Source of the DNA: Coffea arabica
Lineage: Eukaryota; Streptophyta; Magnoliopsida; Gentianales; Rubiaceae
Direction of reading: 5' to 3'
Assembly (NCBI RefSeq): GCF_036785885.1
Contig: NC_092317.1
Location: 8,000,501 to 8,064,500, forward strand
DNA: 64,000 nucleotides
A program made the translations under genes and the position numbers. Positions 26,243 through 38,771 of the stretch are shown here, piece by piece (within the stretch, counting starts at the first letter, position 1; the number at the start of each line of letters is the position of its first letter). Under the pieces are notes generated by a model. That model did no database searches. It saw only the letters and a list, made by a program, of their open reading frames with translations, and was not told where the DNA came from.

Positions 26243-26896
26243 AATCCTATTCTAATAGACTAATTACTAATGAGAAATTGTTAGCAGCAAATTAGGAACC
26301 TCAACTTTTCTTAGATAAGGCGAATCATTTTACTAGTTGAGTCAACCCCATTTACTTTCCACACGTATTATAAACTTATTAAGTCAAACAAAGTTTACAG
26401 TTGTACTAGACTAGATAGTTATTTCAATGAACATTAATCTTTCTTGATCAACTAGCACAACCGTGTATGACAAGAAGTAGGAAAGACAAAAAAATAGATA
26501 CGAAAACTACTAAAGTCTAAAGATAGGGCTACTGGAAAGAAATGGACAAAAGGGTTTTTTTTTTTGGCAATATCGATAAATTTACCGTGGGCAAAGAGGA
26601 GGAAATTGCCTTCCAAAATTTGTAAGAGAAAAGTTGGGAAATCAAAAAGTATTCATACTTCCAGTCATGCGTGATTGTGGCCTATTTATTTCTTGAAAAT
26701 TTGACAATTTACAGACCCATTCAAAAATCTTTGTATGAGCTGATTGATATTTCACTTGGAAACAAAAATTGAGTTTGACTAATATGTCGATGACAATTAT
26801 TATTGATAGGAAAAGGGCATCTTTACTTTTCTCTGTTTACTTACTATCTTTTATTTCTTTACTCTAATCTAATATTAACATTCTCATAAAATCTAG
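26243..26896. other. Intergenic, nothing recognised
   Basis: AT-rich, no gene seen. Confidence 0.4.
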
Positions 26897-27222
26897 AGCA
26901 AATTATCTGACTACTCACTAAACTTTTTGAATAGTAGATTTTTAACCACTCAACTATTAAGAGCATGTATTTGTCTACTAAATTATCAAAAATATAAATT
27001 TTGGATCATTTCATCTATTTTCAACGTCACATCTATCAAATTTTTAAGGAGAGTCATGGGGACGTAACGGTAAAAATAGACTACATGGTAGAAATGGATA
27101 GAATGGCATGAAATTTATACTTTTAATAGTTTAGTGAGTAAATACACACTCTTAAAAATTTAGTGATAGTGCTTAAAATTCAACTATTCGAAAAGTTTAG
27201 TGAATATTTGGATAGTTTATTG
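26897..27222. mobile_element. MITE with ~50-bp inverted ends
   Basis: The left end (CACTAAACTTTTTGAATAGT and following bases, 26927 onward) pairs with the right end (ACTATTCGAAAAGTTTAGTG, 27183-27202). The outer parts (GAGCAAATTATCTGACTAC versus the complement of GATAGTTTATTGT) are more diverged. The interior includes a second pair, TTTGTCTACTAAATTATCAA with TTTAATAGTTTAGTGAGTAA. A DNA-transposon-derived MITE is the simplest reading. Confidence 0.65.
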
Positions 27223-28545
27223 TAAAAACTATAATAAACATACGTTTTTGCTTCTGTCATGATTAAGAATCGCACCAAAAGAAAAAAGAAAAAAAGGAGA
27301 AAACTACTCCATCGATGAGAATTTACCATATGATTGATCTGCATTCGACACTCGTAGGTTAAATTCTGCCCATGGATCCAAATGGTAAAATCATGGATTG
27401 TCTCATCTAAATTTTCGTATGTCAATAACCTCAATCAAAAAATGAGTCAATATACCAAAACTAATAATAATATCTGTAAAATCTGTATGTCGATATTGCA
27501 ATTGATAGTTTAAGGGCTTAGTTGAAATCTTGGATAACTTTTATATTGAGAATGAACTGTTGCAAAAGTTTTAAGGGCCTTCATAATAATTTATCCTACT
27601 AAACTAGTTCTATACAAAATATCAACTAGCATTATACAATTGGTTGAAATTGTCATAGGCTGAGTGTATTACAAGAAAACAATTGACAAAAAGGTCTAAA
27701 ACAAAACTATATTTACGTTGAATTCAACAACTTGAATTGAAGTACACCTAATTGAAGTCATTAGAATGCATCTGACCTAAAAATAGATGGTCAGGTTTGT
27801 CTTTCACTTGTTCCTTTCTAAATGTCCAACTCATAATAGTTGTTAAGAAGGAACAGGTCATATTTCTGTGTGTTGTTCATAAATGTACAGGCATTTTGTT
27901 GGACCATCTCAAGTGAACAATTCCTCTATAATTTTTATGAAAATGATGGTCAGAATGAAAGTTCAATACCCAACAATAGTTAACTAACCACTCCAAGTAC
28001 ATTAAATTCAGTATTGATTACCTTCATCGCATGAATTTATTGGGCATATGGATAACCAAGAAGTATTGAGGTACAGAATCAATCATAAAAGGCATGACTC
28101 TATAGTTTTGTGAATTGCGATATTTGCCTTTAGCCACAATGGCATATCTTGTCTTGTGTGGGATAATGGAGGCAAATCACCCCGATTGACGTGACTTTGG
28201 CTCTAGAAGTAATAAATGAGCTTAATCAAGCTTTAACATTCTAATATTTAAATTTATTTATTTATTTTAACGAGTTTGAAATTGTACTCATACTTTAATG
28301 CATTTTTTTGAATCAAACTAAAATTTAAATGATTTTTTAGCCGGTCGAACTTGAGTAATTTGAATTTTTACATATTAATTTTAAATTTTATGCTAATTAG
28401 GCCAAAGTCCAGCTGAATTTGAATCTTTATCGAACACAAAATGATGTTCATGTTTAACCTAATTTGTTGATAAACTAAACTAAACGAGCTCTTATTGAGT
28501 TAAACTTGTTTGAGTATCCAATAATTCGAAGTGTCTCTTTGCCTT
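27223..28545. other. Intergenic, no gene seen
   Basis: AT-rich spacer. The 84-codon frame on the minus strand at 27180-27434 overlaps the MITE end and is not credible. Confidence 0.4.
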
Positions 28546-28554
28546 ACTTGGCTC

Positions 28555-28960
28555 TAGGGGTGTTTCGCATACGAGCTCGACTCGAGCTCGTCAATATCGA
28601 GTTCGAGTCGAGCTCGAACTAATTAAGTCGATCTCGAACTCGAGCTCGAGCTCAAAAACATTAAGCTGTTGGCTCGCGAGCGGCTCGCGAGCTCAATTAT
28701 ATATTTTTTTTTATTTTTTATTTTTTATTTTAATAGTAAAATTACATATATATCCCTAATATTTTATTATTTGTTAAAAAAATTATTGTTTTATTCATTT
28801 TTTAAAAAAAATTATTTTTTATTTTTCAAAAATAAAATAATAATAATTATTTTTTTTTATTTTTTAAGCTCGAGCTTGATATTTTGAGCTCGTCGAGCTC
28901 GAGTTCGAGCTTCACAAAATTAACTCGAGCTCGACTCGAGTTCGGCTCGTTTGCACCCCT
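28555..28960. mobile_element. Non-autonomous Mutator-like element (406 bp) with CTCGAG-rich ends
   Basis: It begins TAGGGGTG and ends CACCCCT, flanked by the 9-bp direct repeat ACTTGGCTC at 28546-28554 and 28961-28969. The outer about 130 bases on the left and 90 on the right consist of many overlapping GAGCTCGAG/ACTCGAG motifs, themselves palindromic, around an AT-only core. No coding capacity. Confidence 0.85.
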
Positions 28961-28969
28961 ACTTGGCTC

Positions 28970-30017
28970 CCATCAACTCGGTTTCTCAAACCCTAGTAAA
29001 TCATGAAGTTCTCATTGTACAACGTGACCACTTACACAATTTTGCTATTTAATTTCAGTAATCAAAAATTTAACATGCATGTAAAATTTCTTTTAATACG
29101 ACTTATTGAGCATTAATTGAACAAATCTATCATGAATCATTTTGTTTCGTTAGCATGATTTGCAAAAAAAAAATTCAAATATTATTGAATTTATATCATA
29201 AATACGATTTTTAATCATCTTTTTACTTCACAAAAAAAATGTTACAGTAATCCAAATGACCTTTTTCAAATAATCTCTTATCCAAACACATCCAATTAAT
29301 TATTGTAATCTAACACATAGATTTCAATTCCCATGCCCATGAGTAATTGAGTATGACATTCCCTTGTCATTTTCATCTAAAGGTTATTAATTTACCTTTC
29401 AACTAAGCTACCAAATATTAATTGGGGGGTGGTAATATTTGTAAGACAAGTCAAAATTGGAGAAAAGATTTACTCACTCAGTCCTACTCGCAATTTTGAC
29501 TTTTGCACACGGACTCAACACTCATGCCATCATTATCCTTGAGCCTCTCACACCTCACAAGTCGTAACGTGACCTCAGCAAAATAGTGGCATTATCGTCT
29601 ATAAACCCGAAAATCATGACCCTTTCTTTAGTACTTTCCAGCCGCAGACAAAAAAATCCCGTTCAATTCATAGATGCCCCCAACTGCTAAACTGCAACTT
29701 CCTCCTTTTCACTCTCCTAGAAAGTTAACCTTTTTCACACACACTCAAATACACCCGCATTAACACACTCTGAGAAATAAATACTCAAATGGGTTTTGCA
29801 GGAATTCGATGAAAGGAGCTGAAAGCCAGCCCTCAAGTGTTGATTTTTAATGCAGAGAAAAAAGAAAAAAGAAAAAAAGGGAAAACAAAAACAAAAACCC
29901 ATCAGTTGTTTTCAGTTGAGCTGTTTTTCTTGCATGTTCTAGATAAGTGGTATTCCGATTACTGGTTTGGAGGCAAACCCATATGGCAAAGCTAAGATAA
30001 GGAGCAAGAAAAGCGAT
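28970..30017. other. Intergenic and kinase-gene promoter/leader
   Basis: Bases 28970-29450 include a relic of the GTTTGGATTGC MITE family around 29210-29295. Bases 29690-30017 are the probable promoter and leader of the kinase gene: C/T- then A/G-rich, with a short TAAATACTC sequence at about 29778. No upstream coding exon with family resemblance was found. Confidence 0.4.
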
Positions 30018-30696
30018 ATGGGGTGTGTTCTTGGGACGAGGGCTGCCGGAGAAACTGGGACAGCTACTCGCCGGAGAGGAGGAAATGGACGCCGGAGAAG
30101 AATTGGTCAACGGAGACCGGGTACTGAGGTGGTTGGAGTTCAAAAACAGGGCGAAGGAAAGGAGAGGACTGCAGAATTTCCGGCGCGGGAGCCTGACCGG
30201 AGGAAGCAAACGGCGGCGATACTGGAGTATTCTCTGAGGAATATCACTGCTACTAATCAGCAAGGATGGCCGACTTGGCTAGTTGCTGTCGCCGGAGATG
30301 CTATTAAGGATTGGACTCCTCGCCGTGCCAATACTTTCGAGAAACTCGATAAGGTGATTGAAAAAAAAATGGCTTTATTATCCGCTAATATACGGACGGA
30401 TTTTTTTTTTTTTTTTTTTTTTTTGCATTGGAGGATTAAGGTACAACTGTTAAGGAATGACGTACAACAGTGGACTGCTGTACTTTCGTTCACACTATTA
30501 ATTCTGTTATTGTGTGTTTTATTTTTCCAAACATTGATATTTTTATAAGAAATTGCAGAAATGTTGTTGCTTTTATTTCTATTTCCAAATGACGGAAATA
30601 TATTCTTGAGAATTAAACTTTAAAGTGAATCCTGAGAGATTGTTAGGGGGAAAAAAAAAGCAAAAAGATTTCCCTCTATTGGGAACACAATTAGAA

Positions 30697-30733
<37 letters not shown>

Positions 30734-33700
30734 AATGACCAGTAAAAGGTCAGTATTTGGGAAATAACCTAAAGAGTGTCATGTATTACTCAAGTTACAA
30801 GTTCCAATGTATAATGTACAACTCCTTGGTGCAGTATTTGATTTGGTCAATGACAATTTTTTTCTTGGGATGCTGGAAAAGGCGCATTATTTTATCACTT
30901 GCTTGTGTTATGCTTAATGAATTTCATTTTTGCTCTTATATCAATAATTTTTTTATTTGGGATGTGTAGATTGGGCAAGGTACTTACAGCAATGTATACA
31001 AAGCAAAGGACTTGATAACAGGGAAGATAGTGGCATTAAAGAAGGTCAGGTTTGATAACTTGGAGCCGGAGAGTTTGAAGTTCATGGCAAGAGAAATTCT
31101 TGTGTTGAGTAAGTTGGATCATCCCAATGTCATAAAGCTTGAAGGGCTGGTCACTTCAAGAATGTCATCTAGTCTTTACTTAGTTTTTGAGTACATGGAG
31201 CATGATCTTGCTGGGCTTTCGGCGGGCCAAGAGATCAAGTTCACTGAGCCCCAGGTAATATTCAACAGAAGATTTGTTTTCCTGGTTAAATGATTTTTAC
31301 GATAATTACAGCTGTCAAAGTGTTGTAGATTAGTGCTGTTATTTTGAAACTTCTAAGATTTTAATAATAGTTTGATTCGCATTTTGGTAGTTTTTATTCC
31401 CTTGACTACCCTTTCTTAGTTTGCAAGTGGCCAGAGCTGTGATTTTGCACTTCTATTTAAGGACTGTGGCCAAGATATTCTGATAATGCATCTGTCTTTT
31501 AGTTTTGATTCTTCTGCTTTCTGAGGTTGCAATGGGACATTAACTAAACTGTCGGGTCCATGCCTGCTACTCCTTTGGGTATCCAATGCTGTGGCTTTTT
31601 CCGGTTGTGATGATTGGGTCTATTGATGTTCTCTAATGGTGAAGAATTCACAGTTTTGGGTCCATGAAGTTAAAAAGCTCAATTGGGTGTCTGCTTACTC
31701 AGACCATTTTAATCACTCTTAGGGGGAAAATTTTGACTGTTAAGTTATAGGTATGGTATCTGTACTAACATATTTCTAGCCAATAATGCCTGTCAACAGT
31801 GTCTTAGGATATGAGATTCTTATCTGAACTTAAGTTGCAGTTTTAATACGTTTTTACATGCTTAGTTCCTATGGGTTTTATTTTATTTTATTTCAATTTA
31901 TCTTATGTTTTTGGCATGTCATAGTGTAAAGTACCTACTGCTTTGGATAACTTCAGCACTTGATTTGGTTAAACGTTTGTTTACTTTGCCTTCTTTTTTT
32001 TTTAATAATCTTGTATACCAAAAAATTAATTCAAATATGTAGGATTTATTCACTGCATGCAAATATTGGTATGCTTGTAAATTTGTGCAAACAAAATAAC
32101 TCGCTTCTGCAAATCATGTTACAATAATGGTTCAGGTCTACTCAATCCAACAGGGCTTTTTCCTCAACGCTAGAGTTATTCTTTTATGGAAATTGTTAGT
32201 TTAAGTGTGTCAGATTCTCCTTGCACGAATTCTAATCCTTTGGCCCTTTTAGATTATCTCTATGCCACAGATTTTTCTTCTCTTCATGTTGAACATGAGA
32301 AATTAATCTTCCAATGCACTTCTTATTGCAGGTGAAGTGCTATATGCATCAGCTGCTTTCTGGCCTTGAACATTGCCACAATAATGGTGTGCTACACCGA
32401 GATATCAAATGCTCCAATTTACTCATTGACAATGAAGGAAATTTAAAAATTGCTGATTTTGGCTTAGCTTCTTTTTATGATCCTGAACAGAAGCAGCCCA
32501 TGACTAGTCGTGTTGTGACCCTCTGGTACCGGCCACCAGAACTTCTCCTTGGGGCCACTTCTTATGGTGTCGGAGTTGATCTGTGGAGTGCTGGCTGCAT
32601 TTTAGCTGAATTACTTGCTGGGAAGCCAATAATGCCAGGAAGAACAGAGGTATCTTTTTTCTTCTCAGTAATGTCCTTTTGCTTCGTTGATGAAGCCATT
32701 CCATTGCCTCTAATGCTTCTGGTGGGGTTAGTTTGATTGATCGCAAGTCACTTGATAGCATTCTTAGTCCAGCATCCTCTTTGCTTATTTTTCCTTTACA
32801 CATTGTATTTACATCAGATAGGGGGAACTTTTGCAGCTATTCATCGCTGAATAATATTAAGGGGGATTACAACAATAACTGAGATTCTTGCTCATTTATG
32901 TGAAGCTTTATATACTTGTATTCTTCCTCAATTCAAGACAAGCCCTGATTGTTTTTTGTTTTCAAGGGGTTTGGCCTGGAGGATTATTACTTTTTCCTTT
33001 CTTGGCAACTGTGAATAGAAATCTTTCTCTTTGAGAAGCTAGTCTTCTAGTATTATTTTGTATCAGTGTTCTAACACCTGATGACTGATTTAAAAGATGT
33101 TATGCTTAGTCTATGAATCCTTGTGCATGGATATCTCATCTTTTGTTTATGCAGTCAATGAGCTAAATGTGGCATTTTTGTTCATGTTAGGGATTAAGCT
33201 GAAAGTATATTAATACAGCATAATTTTATGTGTTATATCAACATCAAATCTAGTATTTTTCCCAGAATCTGTTTCATATTTGTCGGAGAAAGAAAATTGG
33301 ACGGGAGAGAAAATTATTCAGTTACTGTTGATTTCACTTCTAATCAATTCATTGTTGAGCATAATACGGTTATCTGCTTTGTGCTTTTAAGCCTTTTTTG
33401 TACCGGATGCAAGGCCATTTGATAATTTAGACTTTTTGCTGTTAGGTTGAGCAACTCCACAAGATATTCAAGTTGTGTGGTTCTCCGTCGGAGGAGTATT
33501 GGAAGAAATCCAGGTTGCCAAATGCTACTCTTTTTAAACCACAGCAACCTTATAAGCGCTGCATATCAGAAACCTTCAAGGATTTTCCACCCTCTTCTCT
33601 CCCCTTGATTGAAACACTTCTTGCTATCGACCCCAAAGATCGAGGCACTGCTACAGCTGCTTTAAATAGTAATGTAAGTATTGCATAACTGTGCAAATTT

Positions 33701-35774
33701 CGCAAAAAGCAGAAATATCTAGTTACAGAGGTTGCTCATCTAACTGCTTCATATTTGTGTCTCAAAGTTATATTTGTATTCAGCTATTAGTCTAGTCAGC
33801 TATGTATGACTTATGTTTGGGGCTGGCTATTACTCTAGTCAATGATAGGCAAGCAGTGCGTTAGGTAAATTAATCATGAAGGGTCCAAGGGGAATGAACT
33901 ATATGTTGAATGTTCTCCAAATGTTGGTGGTCTTTGAAGTCATAGTTACTTGGCCATCATCCTACTGCATTAACTTTAGCATCCTTTGTTCTCTTTCTTG
34001 GTCTGCAATTTTGATTCTTGGACTGTTATTGCCCTTTGAGTTATCTGGTCTTAGACAGCAAACAGAATTGACAGAACATTGTTGCTTTTATGAAGTTATC
34101 CAGTCCAATGATGAGCCTCATTGGCCACCTTTTGAGTATATTGCTGGGATAGTGACCTTCTTTCCTCTCTAAAACACAAACCTGACAAATGCTAGATGCA
34201 AACTGCTTCATCGGTGGAAAACTTCTCTTTAACAATATCTAAAGCTGATCTTTACTGTCTGCTGTACTCCTTTTCTTCAGTATCATCAAATTCTGAATGG
34301 AGGTGTTTAAGGGAAATGGACCGTATCTTTTCCTTGATCTTCTAGAAACCTGAAGATGAATGAACGGAAATACTTCTAATAGGTTTTGGCAGTGACTTAT
34401 CACTCAGTACAATCAAATATATGCATATTACTTCAGGGTATCTTGTTTCATCTTTTGAACTTCATTTTACATGTACACATGCAAGAAAATTGTGAGTGTA
34501 TAATTTCTGTTTCTGATTGACTTTCTTATTACCTGTTCCTCTTTATATTTTCTTTTAGCATTTTGGCTTTTGTATCACATTTTTTTGTGGCCATTTCTAT
34601 CCTTGAGGAGTTTATATGTTAGTTCAATGTTAGTTGGCATCTGACATTCACGGCAATATGGATACATTCAGACAGCTTTTTACGCTTTTTTTTCCTTTTT
34701 TTTTTTTCAGTTCTTTACTACTGAACCTTTTGCCTGCAACCCATTAAGCTTGCCAAAGTATCCTCCGAGCAAGGAAATTGACCTCAAATTGAGAGATGAA
34801 GAAGCCAGGAGGTACTTTTGCATCCTATCCTCAGAAATTTTCCTACTGCTCTATGTATATACTAACTTGAAGGTGTTTTTAGGCAAAGAGGTTTAAGTGG
34901 GAAACCACATGCTGTAGATGGTGCGAGAAGAGTGAGAGCTCGTGACCGGATTAGTCGAGCTGTTCCAGCTCCAGAAGCTAATGCAGAGAATCAAGCAAAT
35001 TTAGATGTAAGGAAAACAGTATCTACTTCCCTTAAAACTGAATATTAGCCTGCTTAAGTTGATTCTGCTCTCTATTAGTCTAGCTCATAGAATGGAAATT
35101 GCCATTTTCTAATGTCTTGTCAAGTCAGTCCTCATCTGGTTCTGCACCACTGGCTTTGAAGTAACAGGCACAGTCACCTCTAAATCTTAGGTTCCCCTTC
35201 ATTTGTGGTTTCTTGAGTTTTCCATATGATCCCGCTTGCCTAGCTAACAGTAATTTTGCCAAAAAGAATTGAGTAGGAAATTATCTTGAGTCTTTTTTTG
35301 TTTCTTTTTTCATCCTGACATAAAAATTTCAGACAAGGTGTTTGCTTCTAGGTTTAATGAGTTTATCCATCATTTACCCATTTTTTCTACCCGGCATTTA
35401 TATTACTTACTTATCTGCAGAGGTGGAGAATGATGACAGAAGCAAATGCTAAGAGCAAAAGCGAAAAATTTCCACCTCCTCATCAGGATGCGGCAGTAGG
35501 ATACCCTCTCGATAACTCCAATAATGGCCCTTTATCGTTTAATGTGGCTGACAATTCTTTTAATTCATCAATTTTTGATCCAAAGTCATCTCGATCTCTT
35601 AAGAATACTGCAGCAACTGGTGGACCGTCCAGGAGGAGAATTAAGAAAGAAGAACCTCAGATGGTGCCTTCTCGAGGAATTTTTAATGCCTTCCTTCCAT
35701 CTACAGTTAGGTTATCAATGGATCTAAGGTTCAAGAAGGAATCAGCTTCAGAGATTTTTGGTCGCCAAAAGTAG
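30018..35774 (+). CDS. CDK-like serine/threonine kinase, At1g54610/IBS1 type, probably N-myristoylated
   Basis: Seven exons join in phase: 30018-30353, 30970-31254, 32332-32649, 33446-33673, 34711-34811, 34883-35006 and 35421-35774, giving 581 residues. The N-terminus MGCVLGTR fits N-myristoylation at Gly2 with palmitoylation at Cys3. After a basic region, the kinase domain begins at about 107 (FEKLDKIGQGTYSNVYKAKD). It has catalytic Lys136 in VALKK, HRDIKCSNLL with Asp231, DFGLA with Asp249, and the activation segment SRVVTLWYRPPELLLG; it ends at about 395. The C-terminal 185 residues are basic and low-complexity (RRVRARDRISR, GPSRRRIKKEE). The helix equivalent to the cyclin-binding PSTAIRE is EPESLKFMAREI, typical of this plant CDK-like (CRK/CDKL) group, in which IBS1 affects BABA-induced priming. 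Length matches At1g54610 (about 570). Introns 1 and 4 contain long poly-T runs; intron 1 also has a (TA)n run. Confidence 0.92.
30699..30728. repeat. (TA)n microsatellite in kinase intron 1
   Basis: About 14 TA units in a row, 240 bases before exon 2. Confidence 0.9.
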
Positions 35775-36928
35775 AGTATGCATAAGAAATAAAAAGGTTT
35801 TGTGGATCAAAGTGTTTTTTCTGGCATTTAATTTTATTTTTTTTTCGCTCTTCATTTTTTTTATCCATTTTTTGAGCCTTGCAATATTGGAGGCGCTTTT
35901 GTAAATTCTCAAAAGGAACATCTAAGAAATTATGAGTAAAATTTTCTATTGAATTCCCCTCGTTTTTGTACAGTTAATAGTGCTTCTTGTAAAGTTTCAG
36001 AGCTTGGGCCTTCACTTACTTGTAGTTACTTCCTATGTAATGATTCCCCAAATTCAGATACACACATCTTTCTTTGGCTTGGGAAAGTTCTTGTGGGGAT
36101 AAAAACTTGTATCTTGCTGTCTTTTCATCACCTTGATCCTCATTTTAATTTTTAGCTGTAGTACAGTTGAGTGTTTGATTTATGCTAATTCAGAAGTCAA
36201 GAAACGCCCTCGAGCTAGCGGCTTGAATCTTTGCTATCTTCCCTAATTTGTGAGTTTTCTTCAAGAGATGGGACGATGGAAGAAGATGCTAAAAGGCAGG
36301 ATATATGCTTTGATATCTCTTGATCTCAAGAGGGCTGAGGCAGATATAGTAACAAATAACAGGGATTGATACAAGACCTGGAGAAACATTTTGGCAACGA
36401 ATTTTGGTCACAGGTTGCCAAGCCCTTGGCATGGACTCCGTTTGTAACATTCAAGATAGAGTGCTCATGTGACATGTATTTTTATTCTCATTGCTGTAAT
36501 CGTATGCCGCAGGTATGCTTGTAACAAGGATGCCAAATACTGATCTTTATCCTATGCATTGAGATCAGTAGAATCGCATTATTCGCATACTTTTATGGGA
36601 GCCTTCCCTTGAGTTTGTTTAGATTATCTCTTGTAAAGTTTGTAATTTGAATTAGCAATTGATTGAATCTGCAGCTTCGATTGAAAACAATACGTGCACG
36701 AAATCAGAGATTTGGGGATGTTCTTTAGAGGCAAAGGTGAATATGACAGCAAAGGTTGTACATGACGTTACTGCGAGAATTTTTTTTCTTTTTCTGATGT
36801 AACATATCGCACAAATCTGATTCTTTATCTGAACAACTCATCTTCTGTAGTTTTTTGATAAGATTACAAGAATCCACAATAGTGGGATTAATATAAATAA
36901 ATCACAAACTCAAACTAACTCATACAAA
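35775..36928. other. 3' flank of the kinase gene, intergenic
   Basis: The first several hundred T-rich bases are likely 3' UTR. Nothing else was recognised. Confidence 0.4.
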
Positions 36929-37257
36929 CATGGTTCAAAGTTGCGGTTGCGATCGCGATCATGGTCTAAACCGTTCCACATCGATTTCGACATGTCGGCG
37001 AGACGTAAATTTTGAAACATTTAATATTCTAAAAATTGTGAATAATATAAAAAAAAAGATAAATAAAAATAATAAAAAATTAGCAAAAATAATAAAAATT
37101 TAAGTTAATTCGAAACGATTCAGGACAATTCAACCGTTCTTATCCGTCTCAGAGATGTCTCGGCCGAGTTCTCAATGATCCATTATCTTGAAGTTATCTC
37201 GTTCCGATATCGTATCCGAGAGCTCCGTTCCAGTGACGGCCGAGTCTTTGAACCATG
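36929..37257. mobile_element. Small TIR element with CATGGTTCAAAG ends
   Basis: CATGGTTCAAAG at 36929-36940 and CTTTGAACCATG at 37246-37257 are perfect 12-bp inverted repeats. The subterminal DNA is moderately GC-rich with GATCGCGATC and TCGGCCGAG palindromes around a 100-base A-rich core. The flanks (CTCATACAAA left, CTCACAAAT right) are similar but not an exact duplication, so the superfamily is open. Confidence 0.65.
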
Positions 37258-37796
37258 CTCACAAATGAAAGAAATTACAATTCAACATAGCTACAAACTA
37301 ATCACATAAAGTAGGAGAGGAGTCTAACATTAGCGAGACTTGAACCAAAAGTACAGGTCTTGGGACCTCAATCTTAACTATTAGACTAAAGTTTTATTAA
37401 CATCTTTTGTAGATTTAAAGACTATAAGTCATTTTCAACAACCAGTCATGGTAGTAGAAAAATGAGTAAATGTGTTGGTTGCAACTGTGATGAAGAAGGT
37501 AGCTGAAAGAAAACACAGCTGAGGGTGGCAGTTGCTTCCATAATTACTTTTCGAGCTAATAATGCGGTTGGAATCTCGACTGTCGTCCACAACTTTGGGA
37601 ATATTTCAGTCTTGATGCTTAATACTAATGGCTGCAGGTAAGGAGACTGAGAGAACCTCCTAACCCCACCACCTACAACGTGACAATTATGCTAGTGGCA
37701 ATACATTTGAGGTTCTTTATTCTTTGCACGAGAATAAAGACCAATAGACAACATTGCTTGGACAAGGCTCAGAAGCCTCTCCCCTCTATAAATTTG
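37258..37796. other. Intergenic and promoter of the small gene that follows
   Basis: AT-rich spacer that becomes a promoter region just before the TATA box at 37797. CACGTG-type boxes were not found; the motif ACAACGTGACAA near 37675 resembles an ACGT-core element. Confidence 0.4.
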
Positions 37797-37803
37797 TAGT
37801 CAA
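37797..37803 (+). promoter_or_regulatory. TATA box for the 88-residue protein gene
   Basis: TATAAAT lies 80 bases before the ATG at 37877, giving a leader of about 45-50 bases if transcription starts around 30 bases downstream. Position and context fit a small inducible plant gene. Confidence 0.6.
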
Positions 37804-37876
37804 GCCCTCTCAGTTCGCTTCACTATATCTTTCTTATGTAGACTTGGCCAATTAACCTGCAATTAGAGAATTGAGG

Positions 37877-38143
37877 ATGAAACCTCAACAATTCTCTGGT
37901 GATCATCATCACCATCATGACTCTTTGATGAATCGTCGTGACTCAAAGAGGACAGTCACCATACAAGAGAAGCTAAGGTTAGTTTATGAGAAAGCTCTGG
38001 GGAAAATGGCTGCAAGTCAAACTTCGATGGGAGATGGTGGCCGAAATAACATAATCCAGGAACATGAAAGACGAAACCAGCGCTCCTTTATCGAAGATCC
38101 CATCAGGACTATGATCTTCTTGGGCTCCTGGAGCCATACTTGA
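37877..38143 (+). CDS. Small basic plant protein, uncharacterised
   Basis: A single-exon frame of 88 residues with a good TATA box 80 bases upstream. It begins MKPQQFSGD, has five consecutive His (residues 10-14), then a basic region with KRTVTIQEKLRLVYEKALGK (likely amphipathic helix), and ends in DPIRTMIFLGSWSHT. I do not recognise a named domain. Short plant proteins that end in a R-(T/V)-(V/M)-(M/I)-(F/Y)-L-x-x-W motif occur in wound- and stress-responsive unknown families; the similarity of the last 12 residues is from memory and only suggestive. Nuclear or cytosolic location is likely, as there is no signal peptide or membrane segment. Confidence 0.6.
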   Translation: MKPQQFSGDHHHHHDSLMNRRDSKRTVTIQEKLRLVYEKALGKMAASQTSMGDGGRNNIIQEHERRNQRSFIEDPIRTMIFLGSWSHT

Positions 38144-38771
38144 ATCTGCTCCTCATGGCCAGTCAATTAAACATCGTGCAGGGCTTGCTATTCTCACACA
38201 AAAATGCATGATGACAAGGTATATGTCATCTCACCTACCATGTACTTTAGGCAGCAACACAGGGATTTAAAGTATAGAAGAGAAATGTAAATATTTCATC
38301 TGTATGTCAGTTAGCTATATCAATCCTTTATTTACATGGTTTTCTAACCAATATCAATAAGAGTGACAATAACCAATGATCAAGAAGTAGGTATATATAT
38401 TAAATAAACCAATGATGCAACGACTGCAAAAATGTAAATGAGTTGGCTTTCCATAGAAATAACACCATACAATGTACAGAAGAACACTTGAGAAATGACT
38501 TGCTCCCCTCAATGTTTCGCAAAACAAGATACTCTCCTCCAGCAGTGAATGCAGGAAAGTCAAAAAAATACTAGACCTATGATGCCATGCACATTTATTG
38601 TAATGTTTCCGAGTATGAACAGATTAGTTTAGTTAATCCAGTTGCATCAGGAAGATGAGAGTTCCAGACTCCAAACGGCTGGATCAAGATTTGGTTCAAA
38701 AGACTCATTGTTCAATCGATGAAAAAAAAACCGTGAAAAACAATCGCAAGAAAGCTTTGTAATCCAGCAGC
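38144..38771. other. Convergent 3' flanks
   Basis: Shared 3' region of the small gene (+) and the pyruvate dehydrogenase gene (-), containing their presumed 3' UTRs. No other gene seen. Confidence 0.5.
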
